NCBI GenBank assembly: GCA_902767385.1
Contig: CACXHA010000108.1
Location: 1 to 14,738, forward strand
Source of the DNA: an uncultured Elusimicrobium sp.
GTDB lineage: Bacteria > Elusimicrobiota > Elusimicrobia > Elusimicrobiales > Elusimicrobiaceae
DNA length: 14,738 bases
Direction: 5' to 3'
Below, piece after piece: positions 6,498-14,644 of the stretch. Made by a program: the position numbers and the translations under genes. The notes below the pieces were generated by a model. That model saw only the letters and a program-made list of their open reading frames with translations. It searched no databases and was not told the DNA's origin. How positions within the stretch are numbered: the first letter of the stretch is position 1; the number at the start of each line of letters is the position of its first letter.

Positions 6498-7793
6498 ATG
6501 ACGATTTTAATTATTCTTTTGATGTTAGCGTTAAACGCCCTTTTATCCGCCTACGAAATGGCGTTGGCATCTATTTCACGCACGAAGGTAGCAGTCTTAT
6601 TTCAAGAGAATCTTTCCGGAGCTCAAGCGGCCCTGTTTATGAAAGATCACTTGGAAGGCAGTTTGGCAGTAGTACAAATCGGCATTACCTTAGTGGGTGC
6701 CATAGCAGCGGCTATGGGTGGAGCCGGAGCGGATAATTTTTTAAAACCTTTCTTGGCACAATGGGGCATTACAGGGCCTTTAGCGCATGCCATTTCTATT
6801 GCTTGCGTGGTGCTACCTCTTAGCTTTGCCATTATTATATTTTCCGAATTAGTTCCCAAAACATACGCCATTAAAAATAAAGAGTGGGTCGTACTCAAAC
6901 TATCCCCTATTATGCGCGTAGTGTATAGTTTACTACGCCCCTTGGTTACTGTAATTGAAAGAATTGTCCGTTTTTGCACCTATAAAGCACCTGCGGTAAC
7001 CCAGGACCCTAAAACTGCAAAAAAAGCCGCTTATGCCGATTTGCGTACCGCCGCAGCCATTGCTTCTTCTTCGCGTTTATTTAGCCAAGCGGAAGAAAAA
7101 ATAGTACTGGCCAGTGCCCAATTTTGCGTGCGTACCATCCAGGAAATACAGGTTCCCTTGGAACAGGTCTATTTTTTGTATGCCAATGATTCTATTGCTG
7201 AAACTTTCCTAAAAGCACACTTAGATATGCACACCCGTTTCCCGGTACTGGAAAACCCGCAAGACCCCCAAAGCATTATTGGCTACCTTAACTTTAAAGA
7301 TATTTTCTCTTCTACCAAAACGTCTAGCAGTGCACACACGTCCACCCGTTCCATTATGCGCCCCATTATTAAGTTAGAACAAGACACCTTAATTTCTTCC
7401 GCCTTGCAGCAACTTATGAAAACCAAACAGCACATTTGTCTGGTAACAGACGAAAGCACAATTACCGGTATTTTGACATTGGAAGATATTTTTGAAGAAT
7501 TAGTGGGCGAAATTGAAGATGAGTATGATTTTTCAGCTGCTTATATCCGCCCGTTCGGGGAGTCAATTGTTGTCAGTGCAAATGCCAAAATAGCCGATGT
7601 GTTTGCGGCTGCTGACCTACCCGTTCCAGCTACTTTATCCCCCACCCAAACGGTCATACAATGGGTAACCGAAAAACTGGGGCATAGTCCCACCAAAAAC
7701 GAAAAACTCTCTGCCGACGGTTTACTCCTAGAAACCCGCAAATTCCGCCGCCAAAAACTGGTGGAAGCGCTAGTCACCAAGACAGAAAAATAA
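6498..7793 (+). CDS. CNNM/CorC (HlyC) family membrane protein with CBS domains
   Basis: The product has 431 residues in the order DUF21/CNNM transmembrane domain, CBS pair, CorC_HlyC domain. Hydrophobic segments lie at about 2-22, 56-78, 97-118 and 135-158. SELVPKTYA (116-124) is the conserved motif of this domain. The CBS pair spans about 210-340, with GYLNFKDIF (262-270) and GILTLEDIFEELVGEIEDEYD-like ending at 324-344. The CorC_HlyC C-terminal domain covers about 350-425. Family members take part in Mg2+ (or other cation) efflux or homeostasis at the inner membrane, with CBS domains sensing adenine nucleotides; the substrate here is unknown. The ATG lies 7 bases after an extended -10 box and lacks a ribosome site. 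The N-terminus fits the family length, so I keep this start. It is divergent from hydCBA with about 130 bases between the starts. No terminator follows its stop. Confidence 0.92.
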   Translation: MTILIILLMLALNALLSAYEMALASISRTKVAVLFQENLSGAQAALFMKDHLEGSLAVVQIGITLVGAIAAAMGGAGADNFLKPFLAQWGITGPLAHAISIACVVLPLSFAIIIFSELVPKTYAIKNKEWVVLKLSPIMRVVYSLLRPLVTVIERIVRFCTYKAPAVTQDPKTAKKAAYADLRTAAAIASSSRLFSQAEEKIVLASAQFCVRTIQEIQVPLEQVYFLYANDSIAETFLKAHLDMHTRFPVLENPQDPQSIIGYLNFKDIFSSTKTSSSAHTSTRSIMRPIIKLEQDTLISSALQQLMKTKQHICLVTDESTITGILTLEDIFEELVGEIEDEYDFSAAYIRPFGESIVVSANAKIADVFAAADLPVPATLSPTQTVIQWVTEKLGHSPTKNEKLSADGLLLETRKFRRQKLVEALVTKTEK

Positions 7794-7835
7794 TCTGGGT
7801 CTTTAGACCTAGTTGTGAGTAGGCCTAATGTCCTA
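7794..7835 (+). repeat. Intergenic inverted-repeat element, second copy of GGTCTTWAGACC
   Basis: GGTCTTTAGACC (7798-7809) differs at one base from the perfect palindrome at 1099-1110, and TTGTGA follows 3 bases later (7 bases later in the first copy). Beyond it AGTAGG (7818-7823) pairs with CCTACT (7832-7837), and TAGGCCTA (7820-7827) is itself palindromic. The element begins at the stop codon of the CNNM gene and lies directly upstream of the promoter at 7837-7865. An operator or a dispersed intergenic repeat are both possible. Confidence 0.45.
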
Positions 7836-7836
7836 C

Positions 7837-7865
7837 TTGAAATTTACATAAACCCCTCTTATACT
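7837..7865 (+). promoter_or_regulatory. Sigma-70-type promoter of the 1313-residue protein gene
   Basis: TTGAAA (7837-7842), a 17-base spacer and TATACT (7860-7865) form a good vegetative-type promoter. Transcription would start near 7872, giving a leader of about 22 bases that contains the GAGGAG ribosome site at 7881-7886. Confidence 0.75.
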
Positions 7866-7893
7866 TTCAATATAGAAGCAGAGGAGCCATTTT

Positions 7894-10800
7894 ATGAACT
7901 CTTTTTTGTGTCGTGTTATGGTGTTCGTGTTTTTGGTCAATTGTTTAACCCCCTCTTTGGGGTGGGGGCAAACGTCGCGCCGCCGTAATTCTTCTTTAGA
8001 AAAACGCGTGGAAAAACGCGTAAACCAAGCCGAAAAACAAAATACACCCGGTTATTCCTTTGCCAAAGCAGACACGGCCACACGCAATGAACACAACAAA
8101 ATGTTTGCCCAGGCCGATCAGCAAGCTCGCGAAAATCAAGCACAGCGTGTGGAACAAAAAATCAAACGGGACGGAACGCAAGTAAGCGGTTCTACCCGAG
8201 TCGTTCGCCCAGCCATGGCAATCCCGCTAGGTCCCTCTAACGCCAAAAACTTTTTGAGCAAAGTGGCAAACGACGAAATCTCTTTTGATAAACTAATTGA
8301 TTATGCAGACCCAATGAATCCGGCCGTTGAAAAAAATGATTTGCTTACTTCCACCTATGCCACAGAAATTATCGGCAATACAGCTTCTCAACTGGCCACG
8401 CTTCAAGACCAAGATTTAACCGAGTTTTACGGTATGTTACCGGAAATTGAATCGCGCTTGTTATATCGTATGATGCTTTTAGGGTTTTCTACTCCATCTT
8501 ACACGGCTAACCCTAAAAAAGACCCTACGTCCGTTGCGCGCTTAAAATTGCAAGAGTCAATTACAAAAGATTCTTTGCAAAAAACCATAGCGGTAGGTAC
8601 CTTACGCTTGGCTTTACTAAAAATCAATCAATTTTACCAAGCCAAAGGGAAAGTAGACCCAGCTGATGATTACCAAGCGCAAATAATTGCCAGTCAGTTG
8701 CGCAAAAAACCGGCTGCCGTGCGAATTATCCCCGAAGAGAGAAGAAATACACTCACTACCGGTGCCGGACAAGCTAACGAGGCCACTATTCAAAAACAAG
8801 CGGCAGCGGCCGTTAAAAAGAACGGCAACTTAGCCGATTTCCAACGCCGGTTCCTGCAAGAATTGCGCCAAGCCAAAGGAGCTGACCCCGAACAGGGTAC
8901 TACCGAATTTTACAATTTGCAGCTATTGGCTGAATATGCCACCACGTATACCTTGGAATATGCTCCTAATCAACTGCGCGATATTGTAAAAATCTTTGAT
9001 GAGGGCGTAGAACGTGACCGGAACGGGAAAGTCAAGCCCGGGGATTATCAGCGCGATTATGCCCCTATTTTAAATGCGGTTTTTAGCACGATTTTTGAAA
9101 ATACGCGCTATAGTGCCATGAGTGACGCTAAAACGAAACAAGTTTTGAATCTGCTCGTAGAATTTTCCGACCCGGAAAAATACTCGCTTCCTACCCGCGT
9201 GTTTGCGTTAGAAGCTGCCAGCTTGTTATACCGTCCGTTTAACGAACAAACCTTAACGGCTAACCAACCTGCTTTTGCTACGTTTTCGCCATTTAACTTA
9301 AATACGCCCGATGAAAAACTGCGCCAAGTGTTTGCCCAACGCGTAGTGGCCTTATACTGCCCGCTGACCAATGAATCCGTCTTTGGCGTGCAAGATTACG
9401 GGTTAGATTCTAAACAAATGCAGGCCCTCGCCGATAAACTGGCTTACATTTATGACGGTTTCTACGATATTTCCACCGCAGTTATCTCCATGCCAGGGAA
9501 AGACCCACATCATCAACCGGCAACGTGCCGTATTGCCATGAAAAACCAACCCAACCGCGCCAAGAAAAACGCAGAAGATGCAGATGATTTCTTTTGGTGG
9601 ACGGCAAACACATTATTCTTCATTTATGGTGGAGAAACTTTCCAACTCTTAGGAACTGCCTTCCGCTTAACGCGCGGGGCGGTGGCTGCGTTGCCCCGGG
9701 CGGGTAAAGCTTTTGGAAGTGCAATCAAAGAGGCTAAAGTAACCCGTTTTAACCAAGCTTTACAACAAGGCCGTGCTGGATTCAAATCCATGGGACGGGA
9801 AATAGGTTCCGGAGTTAAAAATGGGTTTAAACAAGCCGGCCAAGAAATAAGCGCTGGGGCCAGAAAAAATAACTTTGTATTCAAATTAAAAAAACAACAA
9901 GGAGTGGGCATAAAAGCTACTGTGGAAGTAACCCCTGCGCGCGTAGAAACAAAAACAGTGATTGAAGACGGAGTTGAAAAGATTGTTGAAACCGAAATTC
10001 CGGCCGTAGAAAAAGAGGTTACCGTAAGCACCATGCACCAACTGGAAGGAGAATACTCTTGGTGGAATCCTAAACGCTGGTTCGGTATGAAACCTTGGCA
10101 AAGAATGAAATCTTTGGAATTTACCCGCATAGAGCCGAATTTTAAAATTTCCAAGGGCACCTTGGAGTTTGATAAACCGATACGGGGTTTGCGTTCTATG
10201 GAAGATATTGAGAAGGCTATGTCTAGATTAAAATTTGAACTGCCGGACGGCTCTTTAGAATCACTCCGTCTCAAACCGTATTGGACGGGTATTGAGGACA
10301 TGCGCCGCGTACAATTTGAACAATCTGCCATCAACGGTTTGGAAAAATCGTTTAAAAAAACCATGGATATCTTTGTTCCGGTGACGGACTTGGGACCTGA
10401 AGAATTATTTCAAATTGGAAATATGACTTTCAAAGTCAAACCTACCCCCGAAATGATTGCACAACATACTAAATGGTGGCCCACAACCCGTTGGGGGAAC
10501 CCGTATACCTCTATTGAAGACTTAGCCAATATGCCCATCTATATTGCACCGCGCAGTGCCAAAATAGGGCTTACTCCCGTGGAAGGTGGCCTTGCCGATA
10601 TTCCTAATCTGTTGCCAGGTTTCCGTAGCACGATGGGTGATTTTGTCTCTGGTCAATGGAAAATTCAGGCCTTTAAAGCTTTCTTTAAACCCATGAATGT
10701 ACAGGCCCAACAAGCAGCTAGCGGTCGGTTAACACTCGCTGGTAAATTATCCTGGGGACAACGTGCACGCAACTTGTCCGCTGCAATCAAACGCACTTTC

Positions 10801-11835
10801 CTACCGGATTATGTGCCTACGGAAACTTTCTATCAAGCTGTCAAAACCAACCCCATGTTGGGTGTTAAAATGATGCCAAATTTGTTGTGGCGTACTCGGT
10901 TTGTAAATACTACCGCGTTCTTTGCGGCGTGGTATGGGTTGGATTATGGAGCATACCCGGTATTCAACTGGTGGCTAACTAACGAACAACAAAAAGACGT
11001 CAACAAAGAGTTGGCTAAATACGGCGATGCCTTTGACCCCAATCGCGCCAAAGCCGATGAACTTTTAAGACTTAACATGGGAGATAACGTATCAAACCAA
11101 CGCGACATGCACAACTCTTATCCGGACGTAACGGGTAACTTACGTGAGCAACGAGACGGTGCCTCTTTAACCGCCGTTATCGTAGGGACCGGGCGCGCAT
11201 TGGGTATGAAATTTGTGGACGATGCTACCAAAGCTTACTTGGCCCGCACCGCCCACCAGTCCGACTTTGTCCACGCCCAGGTGCGCCAAATGCATATCCG
11301 CATGGAACAAAACAAAAAAATAAACGAAGCTAATGACAAATTTTTCAAAGAGCAACGCCAAGAAATCGGTAAAGCCAAACAGCAAATGTTAACTAAGTAT
11401 GCGGACGGATTTGCCGCCTTGCCAAAAGCCAAGGAACAATTGATACGCTTGTATGACAATTACGCTAACGAGTTTGAAACGGCGGCGTTCTCGGAACAAG
11501 ACTCCAAGCGTTTAAACCAACGCTTTGATAAACAATTGGAAGCCATACTCACAGAGGTGGCGGTGTGGGATGGCGCCCTGAAACAAGCCAAGCAAGATAT
11601 TGCTTACTTCAAAAAGACTTATAAAGATTACCCCGGCGTGTTTACCGCGCGGGAACAAAAGTTGGTAGTATCTGCTTACACAGATTATGTAAAATCTTCC
11701 GCAGCAGATGATAAACGTTTGGAAGATTTACAAGCCAAGTTGCAACTGCTAGCAATCTCTTTATTTGAGAGTGCCCAGGAAAAATATCCGGAAAAGCAAG
11801 CAGAACTGGAAAAGATACTCTTTGGCGAAAAATAA
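7894..11835 (+). CDS. Large exported protein of unknown function (1313 residues)
   Basis: I recognise no family. The ATG has GAGGAG 7 bases upstream and the promoter at 7837-7865. The N-terminus is a signal peptide of about 26 residues (hydrophobic core VMVFVFLVNCLTPSL, then GWGQ); its Cys17 lacks a proper lipobox. Residues about 27-80 are charged and low in complexity, with an EKRVEKRVNQAEKQ-like start, and a mostly helical region without known motifs follows. A hydrophobic, aromatic stretch at about 566-592 (FFWWTANTLFFIYGG) and another at about 1006-1029 (AFFAAWYGLDYGAYPVFNWW) could be membrane segments, enclosing some 410 residues rich in basic and aromatic positions. An acidic stretch of V/E/T/K repeats lies near 678-713. 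From about 1110 to the end it is charged, helical and coiled-coil-like. No catalytic motif is seen. It is a single gene closed by a terminator; a structural or envelope role is a guess. Confidence 0.8.
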   Translation: MNSFLCRVMVFVFLVNCLTPSLGWGQTSRRRNSSLEKRVEKRVNQAEKQNTPGYSFAKADTATRNEHNKMFAQADQQARENQAQRVEQKIKRDGTQVSGSTRVVRPAMAIPLGPSNAKNFLSKVANDEISFDKLIDYADPMNPAVEKNDLLTSTYATEIIGNTASQLATLQDQDLTEFYGMLPEIESRLLYRMMLLGFSTPSYTANPKKDPTSVARLKLQESITKDSLQKTIAVGTLRLALLKINQFYQAKGKVDPADDYQAQIIASQLRKKPAAVRIIPEERRNTLTTGAGQANEATIQKQAAAAVKKNGNLADFQRRFLQELRQAKGADPEQGTTEFYNLQLLAEYATTYTLEYAPNQLRDIVKIFDEGVERDRNGKVKPGDYQRDYAPILNAVFSTIFENTRYSAMSDAKTKQVLNLLVEFSDPEKYSLPTRVFALEAASLLYRPFNEQTLTANQPAFATFSPFNLNTPDEKLRQVFAQRVVALYCPLTNESVFGVQDYGLDSKQMQALADKLAYIYDGFYDISTAVISMPGKDPHHQPATCRIAMKNQPNRAKKNAEDADDFFWWTANTLFFIYGGETFQLLGTAFRLTRGAVAALPRAGKAFGSAIKEAKVTRFNQALQQGRAGFKSMGREIGSGVKNGFKQAGQEISAGARKNNFVFKLKKQQGVGIKATVEVTPARVETKTVIEDGVEKIVETEIPAVEKEVTVSTMHQLEGEYSWWNPKRWFGMKPWQRMKSLEFTRIEPNFKISKGTLEFDKPIRGLRSMEDIEKAMSRLKFELPDGSLESLRLKPYWTGIEDMRRVQFEQSAINGLEKSFKKTMDIFVPVTDLGPEELFQIGNMTFKVKPTPEMIAQHTKWWPTTRWGNPYTSIEDLANMPIYIAPRSAKIGLTPVEGGLADIPNLLPGFRSTMGDFVSGQWKIQAFKAFFKPMNVQAQQAASGRLTLAGKLSWGQRARNLSAAIKRTFLPDYVPTETFYQAVKTNPMLGVKMMPNLLWRTRFVNTTAFFAAWYGLDYGAYPVFNWWLTNEQQKDVNKELAKYGDAFDPNRAKADELLRLNMGDNVSNQRDMHNSYPDVTGNLREQRDGASLTAVIVGTGRALGMKFVDDATKAYLARTAHQSDFVHAQVRQMHIRMEQNKKINEANDKFFKEQRQEIGKAKQQMLTKYADGFAALPKAKEQLIRLYDNYANEFETAAFSEQDSKRLNQRFDKQLEAILTEVAVWDGALKQAKQDIAYFKKTYKDYPGVFTAREQKLVVSAYTDYVKSSAADDKRLEDLQAKLQLLAISLFESAQEKYPEKQAELEKILFGEK

Positions 11836-11861
11836 TATCAATCATTAACCTCATACCACAC

Positions 11862-11890
11862 AAAAGGCCCCCGAAAAAGGGGGCCTTTTT
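11862..11890. terminator. Bidirectional terminator between the large exported protein gene and nfnA
   Basis: An 11-bp stem (11862-11872 with 11879-11889), AAAAGGCCCCC pairing with GGGGGCCTTTT, closes a 6-base loop GAAAAA. It ends in a U run on both strands and lies between two convergent stop codons. Confidence 0.92.
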
Positions 11891-11904
11891 ATAGGCTTAT
11901 AAGT

Positions 11905-12765
11905 TTAATGTAATCCGCACTTACAGACGTGGTCTTTTGCGTGCTGGTATTTTTCCAAACTTTCTTTTTCTAACGGCTTATATTCACTGGTACGGCGGAT
12001 AAGTTCGTCAAAATCAATCGTCTTAGACGGAAACATCGGCCCGTCCACACACGCAAATTTTACTTTTCCGTCCACCGTTACGCGGCAACACCCACACATT
12101 CCCGTTCCGTCTAGCATAATGGGGTTTAAGCTGGCATGCGGCTCCATACCCAGTTTATCCATTAAACGCGAAGTAAATTTCATCATGGGAATCGGCCCAA
12201 TAATAAACCCGGCGTTAATAGTTTCACCATTATCGTACAACGCTTGGATAGCATCGGTTACCATGCCTTTTTGCCCATAAGAGCCGTCATCGGTCGTGGA
12301 AACAGTTTTATCGCACAAGGCGTTCATCTCGGGCTCTAAAATAAGTAAATCTTTGGTGCGCGCCCCCAGCACCGCAATTACTTTATTGCCGGCTTCTTTT
12401 AAGGCGCGGGCAATGGGATATACTTCGGCAATCCCCACACCGCCACCTACCACGGCTACCGTTCCGTAGTTTTTAATTTCCACCGGGGTACCTAACGGGC
12501 CGGCTACATTTAAAAATTGTTCTCCTTTTTGCAGGCTGTTAAACAGAGAAGTGGATTTACCGATGGCTTGAATAATTACCGTAATCGTCCCTTTTTGCGC
12601 GTCCCAATCTACCAAGGTTACAGGGACCCGTTCCCCCTCTTCCCGTCCGCGCAAAATGACAAACTGCCCGGCTTTGGCGGACTTGGCAATCAAAGGTTTA
12701 TAAATTACAAATTTAACAACTACGTCGTTTAATTGTTCACGTTCTAAAATCATATTTTCCTGCAT
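11905..12765 (-). CDS. nfnA: NfnA, small subunit of the NADH-dependent ferredoxin:NADP+ oxidoreductase
   Basis: This 286-residue protein belongs to the ferredoxin-NADP+ reductase family, as in PyrK and SudB. An FAD-binding barrel comes first (VPVTLVDWD about 47-55), then a Rossmann domain with VAVVGGGVGIAEVYPIARAL (about 103-122) and the IIGPIPMMK segment (188-196). A [2Fe-2S] motif follows, C-x2-C-x11-C at Cys224, 227 and 239, with Asp219 five residues before the first cysteine. In the Thermotoga NfnAB structure I recall an Asp plus three Cys as ligands, which this fits. The subunit binds NAD(H) and passes electrons to NfnB. The C-terminus has an extra CKC (281-283). The ATG at 12765 lies 1 base after the nfnB stop, and its GGAGGGG ribosome site is inside the last codons of nfnB, so the two genes are co-translated. 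Confidence 0.93.
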   Translation of the reverse strand: MQENMILEREQLNDVVVKFVIYKPLIAKSAKAGQFVILRGREEGERVPVTLVDWDAQKGTITVIIQAIGKSTSLFNSLQKGEQFLNVAGPLGTPVEIKNYGTVAVVGGGVGIAEVYPIARALKEAGNKVIAVLGARTKDLLILEPEMNALCDKTVSTTDDGSYGQKGMVTDAIQALYDNGETINAGFIIGPIPMMKFTSRLMDKLGMEPHASLNPIMLDGTGMCGCCRVTVDGKVKFACVDGPMFPSKTIDFDELIRRTSEYKPLEKESLEKYQHAKDHVCKCGLH

Positions 12766-12766
12766 T

Positions 12767-14155
12767 TTATTTCCCCTCCAGGTAGGCGTTAATACGGCGG
12801 GCGGCTTCTATACCGTCTTTCATAGCCAAAAGCACCGTAGCACCGCCGCGGATAATATCCCCGCCGGCATATACACCCGGCAAAGAGGTTTTACCGTTTT
12901 CGTCCATTTCTAGTACACCGCGCTGTGTGGTTTTTAACTCAGGTGTAGTTTTAGCAATAATCGGGTTGGGGCGTTGGCCGATAGCTACAATAATCGTATC
13001 GGCTTTCATTACAAATTCGCTCCCCGGTATTTCCACCGGCCGGCGGCGTCCTTTGGCATCCGGTTCACCCAGTTCGTTGCGGGTGAATTTAAGGCCATTT
13101 ACGCGCCCGGTTTCGTCCGTAAGCACTTCTTTGGGAGTCAGTAAAAACTCAAAATTAATTCCCTCTTCTTTAGCGTGTTCCACTTCGGCTGCGCGGGCGG
13201 GCATTTCGGCCGCACTTCTGCGGTAAGCAATAGTTACACTATCCGGCCCCAAACGCATAGCACAGCGCGCCGCGTCCATAGCACTGTTTCCGGCCCCTAG
13301 CACAATGACGTGTTTGCCAATCTTAATTGGGGTATCCGTATCCGGAAATTTGTACGCTTGCATGAGGTTAATGCGGGTTAAAAATTCGTTAGCGCTATAC
13401 ACGCCAACGGCATTTTCTCCGGGAATTCCAGTCATAGTGGGAAGTCCCGCGCCACTACCCACATAGACAGCATCAAATTCCTGCAAAAGCTCTTGCACCG
13501 TTTGCGTAGCACCTACTAATACGTCCGGCACAAATTTTACACCCATGGACTTGACTGTTTCAATTTCATGGTCAATGACTTCGCGCGGCAACCGGAAAGA
13601 AGGTATCCCGTAGCGTAAAACTCCGCCAAAGGCGTGCAGCGCCTCCAAAACGGTTACGTCGTGTCCGGCGCGGGCAAGTTCGGCAGCGGCTGCAATAGAA
13701 GACGGTCCGGAACCGATACATACCACTTTTTTACCGGTTTTGGGTGCGGTTTGCGGCGTTTTTAAGAGCCCTTTTTTCCGGGCGGTATCGGCGGTATATC
13801 TTTCCAGCATACCGATATTTACGGAACCGAATTTTTCTTTCAAAACGCAGTTGCCCTCACAATGTTTTTCTTGCGGGCAGACGCGTCCGCAAATAGCGGG
13901 GAGCAAACTGGTTTCCATAATTTTGCTGACCGCTTCCCCGATTTTTCCCTCTTTTACGTAAGCAATAAAGTCCGGGATTTGGACCCCTACCGGGCAGTTG
14001 GCTTGGCAACGTGCATTTTTACAATGCAAACAACGGTTGGCCTCGGCTTGGGCCTCTTCATCTGTAAAAGTGTGAGCGACTTCGTCAAAAGTCTGTTTGC
14101 GCACCTGCGGTGCTTCTTGGTGGCCGTTGTTGCGGGGAGCGGCTGGATTAGGCAT
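12767..14155 (-). CDS. nfnB: NfnB, large subunit of the NADH-dependent ferredoxin:NADP+ oxidoreductase
   Basis: This 462-residue protein is of the glutamate-synthase small-subunit (GltD-like) type. Two [4Fe-4S] clusters sit at the N-terminus, with cysteines 42, 45, 50, 54 and 89, 93, 99, 103. A dinucleotide fold for FAD follows (GSGPSS 148-153), then one for NADP(H) (GAGNSA 287-292), and the C-terminal FAD motif GGDIIRGGATVLLAMKDG (431-448). No glutaminase or large GltB-like partner is nearby; the partner gene next door is nfnA, which favours Nfn over glutamate synthase. In NfnAB the bifurcating FAD sits in this subunit and electrons pass between NADPH and ferredoxin plus NAD+. The ATG has AGAGAGG at good spacing. 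The order B then A is the reverse of the usual nfnA-nfnB. Confidence 0.92.
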   Translation of the reverse strand: MPNPAAPRNNGHQEAPQVRKQTFDEVAHTFTDEEAQAEANRCLHCKNARCQANCPVGVQIPDFIAYVKEGKIGEAVSKIMETSLLPAICGRVCPQEKHCEGNCVLKEKFGSVNIGMLERYTADTARKKGLLKTPQTAPKTGKKVVCIGSGPSSIAAAAELARAGHDVTVLEALHAFGGVLRYGIPSFRLPREVIDHEIETVKSMGVKFVPDVLVGATQTVQELLQEFDAVYVGSGAGLPTMTGIPGENAVGVYSANEFLTRINLMQAYKFPDTDTPIKIGKHVIVLGAGNSAMDAARCAMRLGPDSVTIAYRRSAAEMPARAAEVEHAKEEGINFEFLLTPKEVLTDETGRVNGLKFTRNELGEPDAKGRRRPVEIPGSEFVMKADTIIVAIGQRPNPIIAKTTPELKTTQRGVLEMDENGKTSLPGVYAGGDIIRGGATVLLAMKDGIEAARRINAYLEGK

Positions 14156-14214
14156 AAAAAACCTCTCTAATTAAAAATAAACTGGTAAAAAAATAGTTTT
14201 TAGCTTATACTTAT

Positions 14215-14243
14215 ATTGTAAAATATATATACTAATTTAGCAA
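14215..14243 (-). promoter_or_regulatory. Promoter of nfnBA
   Basis: On the minus strand TTGCTA (14243-14238), a 17-base spacer and TACAAT (14220-14215) form a good promoter. Transcription would start near 14208, about 50 bases before the nfnB ATG. The spacer contains the -10 candidate of the divergent gene on the other strand. Confidence 0.65.
14228..14233 (+). promoter_or_regulatory. Possible -10 box of the YtxH-like gene
   Basis: TATACT lies about 25 bases upstream of the ATG at 14259, but the hexamer 17 bases before it (TTATAC) is a poor -35. The surroundings are very AT-rich, so this is tentative. Confidence 0.35.
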
Positions 14244-14258
14244 AACAGGAGGGGACTT

Positions 14259-14591
14259 ATGTGCGATAAATGCAACTGCAATTGTAGAGCAGCAGGGGCC
14301 GGTTTAGCTGCATTTTTACTGGGCGCCGTGGTAGGAGCCGCGGTGGGATTATTATATGCACCCAACAAAGGGGAAACCACTCGCAAACGCCTTAAACGTT
14401 GGGCCAACGATACCTATGAAGATAACAAAGAACTGATGTTGGAACACGCGCAAGACTTAAAAGAAAAAGCCAAAGAGCACTTTGAAACTGCGCGCGAAAA
14501 ATTCAATGAAGGCAAAGAAAAAGTAGTTAAAGAATTTAACCGCCGCAAAGATGAAGTGGCTGCTAAATTTAAAAAAGAAGAAGATAAATAA
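14259..14591 (+). CDS. YtxH-like small membrane protein with Cys-rich N-terminus
   Basis: This 110-residue protein has an N-terminal head MCDKCNCNC (Cys2, 5, 7, 9), then a Gly/Ala-rich membrane segment AGLAAFLLGAVVGAAVGLLYAP (about 13-34) ending in the LYAPNKGETTRKRL motif typical of YtxH-domain proteins. A highly charged helix rich in K and E, probably coiled coil, runs to the end (about 50-110). Such proteins are often linked to envelope or stress functions, but their biochemical role is poorly known. The four clustered cysteines before the helix are unusual for the family and could bind metal. The ATG follows a strong AGGAGGGG site at 14247-14254. It is divergent from nfnB, with overlapping promoters, and is followed by its own terminator. 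Confidence 0.8.
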   Translation: MCDKCNCNCRAAGAGLAAFLLGAVVGAAVGLLYAPNKGETTRKRLKRWANDTYEDNKELMLEHAQDLKEKAKEHFETAREKFNEGKEKVVKEFNRRKDEVAAKFKKEEDK

Positions 14592-14608
14592 ATTCATTAA
14601 TTCTACCA

Positions 14609-14641
14609 AAAACCCCCGCTTAAACGCGGGGGTTTTAGTTT
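14609..14641 (+). terminator. Rho-independent terminator of the YtxH-like gene
   Basis: AAAACCCCCGC (14609-14619) pairs with GCGGGGGTTTT (14626-14636) over a 6-base loop. The T run is short and interrupted by AG, but the A/T ends of the stem make it workable. Confidence 0.85.
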
Positions 14642-14644
14642 GGG

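Noticed and set aside
7894..7980. Lipoprotein signal at Cys17 of the 1313-residue protein
   Set aside because: The residues before the Cys are LVN; Asn at -1 does not fit a lipobox, so signal peptidase I cleavage is more likely.
9624..10364. 246-codon minus-strand frame opposite the large exported protein gene
   Set aside because: No ribosome site or recognisable domain, and it lies wholly opposite a gene with a good promoter, ribosome site, signal peptide and terminator.
12767..14155. Glutamate synthase small subunit (GltD) as identity of NfnB
   Set aside because: The motifs are shared, but no large GltB subunit is present and the coupled partner gene is NfnA-like.
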